Source: Scatosoma sp045655705 (GTDB taxonomy: Bacteria > Bacillota > Clostridia > Christensenellales > Borkfalkiaceae). From it: a stretch of DNA of 30,669 bases. The position numbers and the translations under genes are program-made. Below the pieces are notes generated by a model, which saw nothing but the letters and a program-made list of their open reading frames with translations, was not told the origin of the DNA and searched no databases. Location of the stretch: NCBI GenBank assembly GCA_045655705.1, contig JAZOPU010000018.1:1-30669 (forward strand). The letters are read 5' to 3'. Positions 28,462-30,669 of this stretch are shown here, piece by piece. Within the stretch, counting starts at the first letter, position 1. The number at the start of each line of letters is the position of its first letter.

Positions 28462-30138
28462 ATGCAAAGAAGTGGTTTTTTTAATGCTTTACTTAACAAC
28501 GGCGAATACGACCGCAAATATAACGCAAACGATTACGCCGACAATTTGGCGGTTGTTATTTCAAACGGTGTTTTGCGAAGCACAAGCGACGATTTGAGAG
28601 TTACGCGAAACGGTATGGTTGTTACGGTTGGCGTTGGTCGTGCTTGGATTAACGGACATTATTATTATAACGATACGCCGTATACTTTTAACGCGGTATC
28701 CGCACCAATCGGCGGCGCAAGATATGACCGCGTATTTTTGCGGTTAAATATGGGTATGTCGGTACGTAGTATTTCGCTTGTTTATCAGCAAGGCGAAGCA
28801 AGCAACAACCCGACAAAACCCGCACCCGTGCGCGAAGGCAATATATACGATTTAGTTATTGCCGATATATACATTGGAGCAAACGCAACAAGCGTACAAA
28901 TTACCGACACAAGGGGCGACGCGGGTTTATGTGGTTGGGTATATTCCACAAGCGGCGACAATTCATTTTTTGCAAGCCTTGACGCGGCTTTTGACGAATG
29001 GTTTAAAGATAAAAAAGACACATTAACGTCGACGTCGCTTTTTAAACGGTATAATTGGCGCGTTGTTCTTCCAAACGCAACAAATACCACAACTTTTAAT
29101 ATTCCGCAATATGACGCGGAAACGTGCTTTATTGAAGTATATGTAAACGGTATGGTTGAAACCGAAGGCGTTGACTATACAATAACAGGCAATACGATTA
29201 CTTTTAGCGGCACACTTGTTGCGGGTACGGAAATTGAAGTAAAATGTTATAAATCACTTGACGGATCGGGCATAATGAAAGTTGCGGAAGAAATAACCGA
29301 ATTGCAAAACGCTGTTGCGGCACTTAATACAACGGGCGAATATGAATATATTTGCAACGGCGTTGACGACAACGTAAAATTGTCGGAAATAGTGCGCGAA
29401 TGGTACAGCACAAACGATTATAGAAGCGTGAAAATTAACGTCGTCGGCGAAATAGGAATGAAAGCGGCATTCGGCGGAAGCGGCACAACGACAAGCCCGT
29501 ATATTTGGTTTAACTTTATAAATCCGTCCGACACAAACAGAATTGTTACTGTTGACTTTACAAGAGCGGGGGTTATCACCCCGACTATTGCAAGCGGTAC
29601 GTACAACGTTATTTTTAGAGCGAGCAAAATAAACATCGTCGGCGCGAACGTCATTGCAAGCAATACCGCAATAGATACTGTCATAAGAATATCGATTGCC
29701 ACAAGCGGGAATATCAATTATGAAAATTGCCGTTTTTGGATAACAGCATATAAAGACAGTTACGTTGCGCCAAATGGCACGTTCACGAATTGCCGCGCGA
29801 GCATTGCGAACGTAACAAACAATTCGTATTGCTTTATGCCGTCCACAAATGGAATTGTCCGCATATACGGCGGCGAGTATTACGCATATACAGGCGACGC
29901 GACAAAGCAAAGCGCGGTTGTAGGGCAAAGCGACGCGAACGCGGTATCAATCTTGTATGCCGTAAATGCGCCCATTGGTGCAAGGTCGGGATTTTATCAA
30001 ACAAATTCTATCTTGCAATGGGTAGGCGGTGGAATAATGAATTGCACCGACCTTATTAGCGAATTGCCGATTATAACCGTTTCGGGTATAAGCAATATAC
30101 GCGGCACTATTGCAAAGAACAAAGCGGGCAATATGTAA
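28462..30138 (+). CDS. Baseplate/fibre protein with beta-helix-like C-terminus
   Basis: A 558-residue structural protein at the end of the tail module. The N-terminal domain (residues 1-150; SGFFNALLNNGEYDRKYNAN, GVGRAWINGHYYYN, RYDRVFLRLN) matches the attachment domain seen after Tal-like proteins in clostridial phages. Residues 195-270 form an Ig-like insertion (VEVYVNGMVE-type, TEIEVKCYKS). Residues 290-555 look like a right-handed beta-helix typical of receptor-binding or polysaccharide-binding fibres, with repeated short strands and few charged residues. ATG 28462 follows AAAGAGAGG; TTG 28456 is in frame but too close to the ribosome site. It is one of three fibre-type proteins in this genome. 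Confidence 0.78.
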   Translation: MQRSGFFNALLNNGEYDRKYNANDYADNLAVVISNGVLRSTSDDLRVTRNGMVVTVGVGRAWINGHYYYNDTPYTFNAVSAPIGGARYDRVFLRLNMGMSVRSISLVYQQGEASNNPTKPAPVREGNIYDLVIADIYIGANATSVQITDTRGDAGLCGWVYSTSGDNSFFASLDAAFDEWFKDKKDTLTSTSLFKRYNWRVVLPNATNTTTFNIPQYDAETCFIEVYVNGMVETEGVDYTITGNTITFSGTLVAGTEIEVKCYKSLDGSGIMKVAEEITELQNAVAALNTTGEYEYICNGVDDNVKLSEIVREWYSTNDYRSVKINVVGEIGMKAAFGGSGTTTSPYIWFNFINPSDTNRIVTVDFTRAGVITPTIASGTYNVIFRASKINIVGANVIASNTAIDTVIRISIATSGNINYENCRFWITAYKDSYVAPNGTFTNCRASIANVTNNSYCFMPSTNGIVRIYGGEYYAYTGDATKQSAVVGQSDANAVSILYAVNAPIGARSGFYQTNSILQWVGGGIMNCTDLISELPIITVSGISNIRGTIAKNKAGNM

Positions 30139-30147
30139 CAAGCAAGG

Positions 30148-30176
30148 AAAGCAAGGGTTTTCGCCCTTGCTTTTTC
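30148..30176. terminator. Bidirectional intrinsic terminator between late genes and integrase
   Basis: A perfect 10-bp stem AAAGCAAGGG/CCCTTGCTTT (30148-30157 with 30164-30173) around a 6-nt loop, with T-runs on the right and A-rich sequence on the left. It ends the late operon and the converging integrase transcript. The only gap next to the integrase 3' end is here, so attP could also lie in 30139-30180, but that is unproven. Confidence 0.85.
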
Positions 30177-30180
30177 TTTT

Positions 30181-30669
30181 TTATCGCTTTAATTCGCCGC
30201 GTTCAATTTCTGTGCCTATTGCGAATTTGGGGTTGCCCTTGTTTGCTTTAGACGCATACTTGCTGAAATAAACAACAAGGTTGACAACAACCTTGTCGTT
30301 TGTAACAACAATGCTTTCAACAAGTTGGTTTAATAAGGCTTTTATAACTTCGTGGTCGCCGCTTTCAATATCGGCAATCATCTTGCGGAGAGTATCAATA
30401 ATAAATTCACGGTCAACAACCGTTTTTTTGCTTTGTTCTATTGCGTACAAGTCAATTTCGATTTGTGCCTTTTCGTCGTCGTACTCCTTTTTTGTCAACG
30501 CAAAAACTTCGTCGTCAATTTCCTTTGCCGCTTTCATTTTTGCAAGCGCAACAAGTTCTTTTAAAATTTCGCCCTTGCGCTTTTTTAACGTTTTTTCGTC
30601 CGCGACGGGTAGCGGGTATTTTTCTATTTCTTGTAATACTTCGTCGGCAATTTGATTTATTATATTTTC
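30181..30669 (-). CDS. int: Large serine recombinase, C-terminal part (continues into 1-1293)
   Basis: C-terminal end of the integrase that begins at 1293. The last 115 residues (AKEIDDEVFALTKKEYDDEK to TEIERGELKR) form the long charged coiled coil and the terminal strand region of large serine recombinases, with stop TAA at 30181-30183. Bases 30529-30669 duplicate 1-141, so the frame is open to the window edge. The whole gene is 1641 bp on the circle. The ATG at 30537 is internal, not a real start. Confidence 0.92.
   Translation of the reverse strand, partial: ENIINQIADEVLQEIEKYPLPVADEKTLKKRKGEILKELVALAKMKAAKEIDDEVFALTKKEYDDEKAQIEIDLYAIEQSKKTVVDREFIIDTLRKMIADIESGDHEVIKALLNQLVESIVVTNDKVVVNLVVYFSKYASKANKGNPKFAIGTEIERGELKR
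30529..30669. repeat. Terminal direct repeat (circular contig overlap), right copy
   Basis: Exact copy of 1-141. The length of 141 equals a maximum k-mer commonly used by metagenome assemblers, which fits an assembly overlap. Confidence 0.95.

Noticed and set aside
29254..29928. A 224-codon minus-strand open frame over the last fibre gene
   Set aside because: Cys/Arg-rich complement of the fibre frame, no ribosome site, no family.
1..30669. CRISPR array, insertion sequence, toxin-antitoxin or restriction system
   Set aside because: No regularly spaced repeats, transposase or paired toxin-antitoxin frames were seen; all genes fit a temperate phage plan.

Overview
The window is essentially a complete, circular genome of a small temperate tailed phage with siphovirus (HK97-type) morphology. 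The first 141 bases (1-141) are repeated exactly at the right end (30529-30669), so the real molecule is a circle of about 30,528 bp cut open inside the integrase gene. Gene density, purine-rich Shine-Dalgarno sites (AGGAGG/AAGGGG types), ATG/TTG/GTG starts, use of all three stop codons, about 40% GC, and the protein families present (large serine recombinase, YopX, DUF1064, phage replisome organizer, DUF6273 and BspA-like fibres) point to a Bacillota, most likely clostridial, host. A gut origin is plausible but is an inference.

Layout. The only leftward genes are the lysogeny genes: an XRE-family repressor (1321-1647) and the serine integrase (1-1293 joined across the circle to 30181-30528). 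A 277-bp control region (1648-1924) with operators and a strong rightward promoter opens the early operon (1925-10175). This holds HTH and zinc-ribbon regulators, several tiny ORFs, SSB, a DnaD-like replisome organizer with an internal iteron-like origin candidate, a PAPS-reductase/PP-loop enzyme with an ASCH/PUA-like partner, YopX, a DUF1064 nuclease-like protein, a GNAT acetyltransferase and small Cys-rich or membrane proteins. A terminator and a control region (10176-10505) with three operators, two promoters and a terminator-like leader hairpin separate it from the late genes.

The late region is ordered unusually. It runs HTH small-terminase-like protein, DUF6273 fibre and accessory proteins, amidase and holin, HNH/P-loop fusion, tRNA-Gln(TTG), cos-like region, terL, a second (leucine-rich) fibre, portal, protease, capsid, connector genes, major tail protein, frameshifted tail chaperones G/GT, tape measure, Dit, Tal-like protein, and a baseplate/fibre protein. 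A strong bidirectional terminator closes it against the integrase. Lysis genes therefore precede packaging genes.

The most striking non-protein feature is a sequence with the complete conserved core of a type II hammerhead self-cleaving ribozyme (2170-2223), filling the gap between the first two early genes. Next is a family of eight dispersed 16-bp imperfect palindromes (consensus TTGYGACNGTAYGCAA). Five lie in the two control regions. Three lie between co-directional genes close to ribosome binding sites, the layout of a repressor acting at several dispersed sites. Other notable points are a canonical -1 frameshift heptamer in the tail chaperone genes, a portal gene whose expected ATG reads ACG, and a fibre carrying a perfect (GX3)9 repeat. 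No toxin-antitoxin, CRISPR, restriction or recognised defence system was found.
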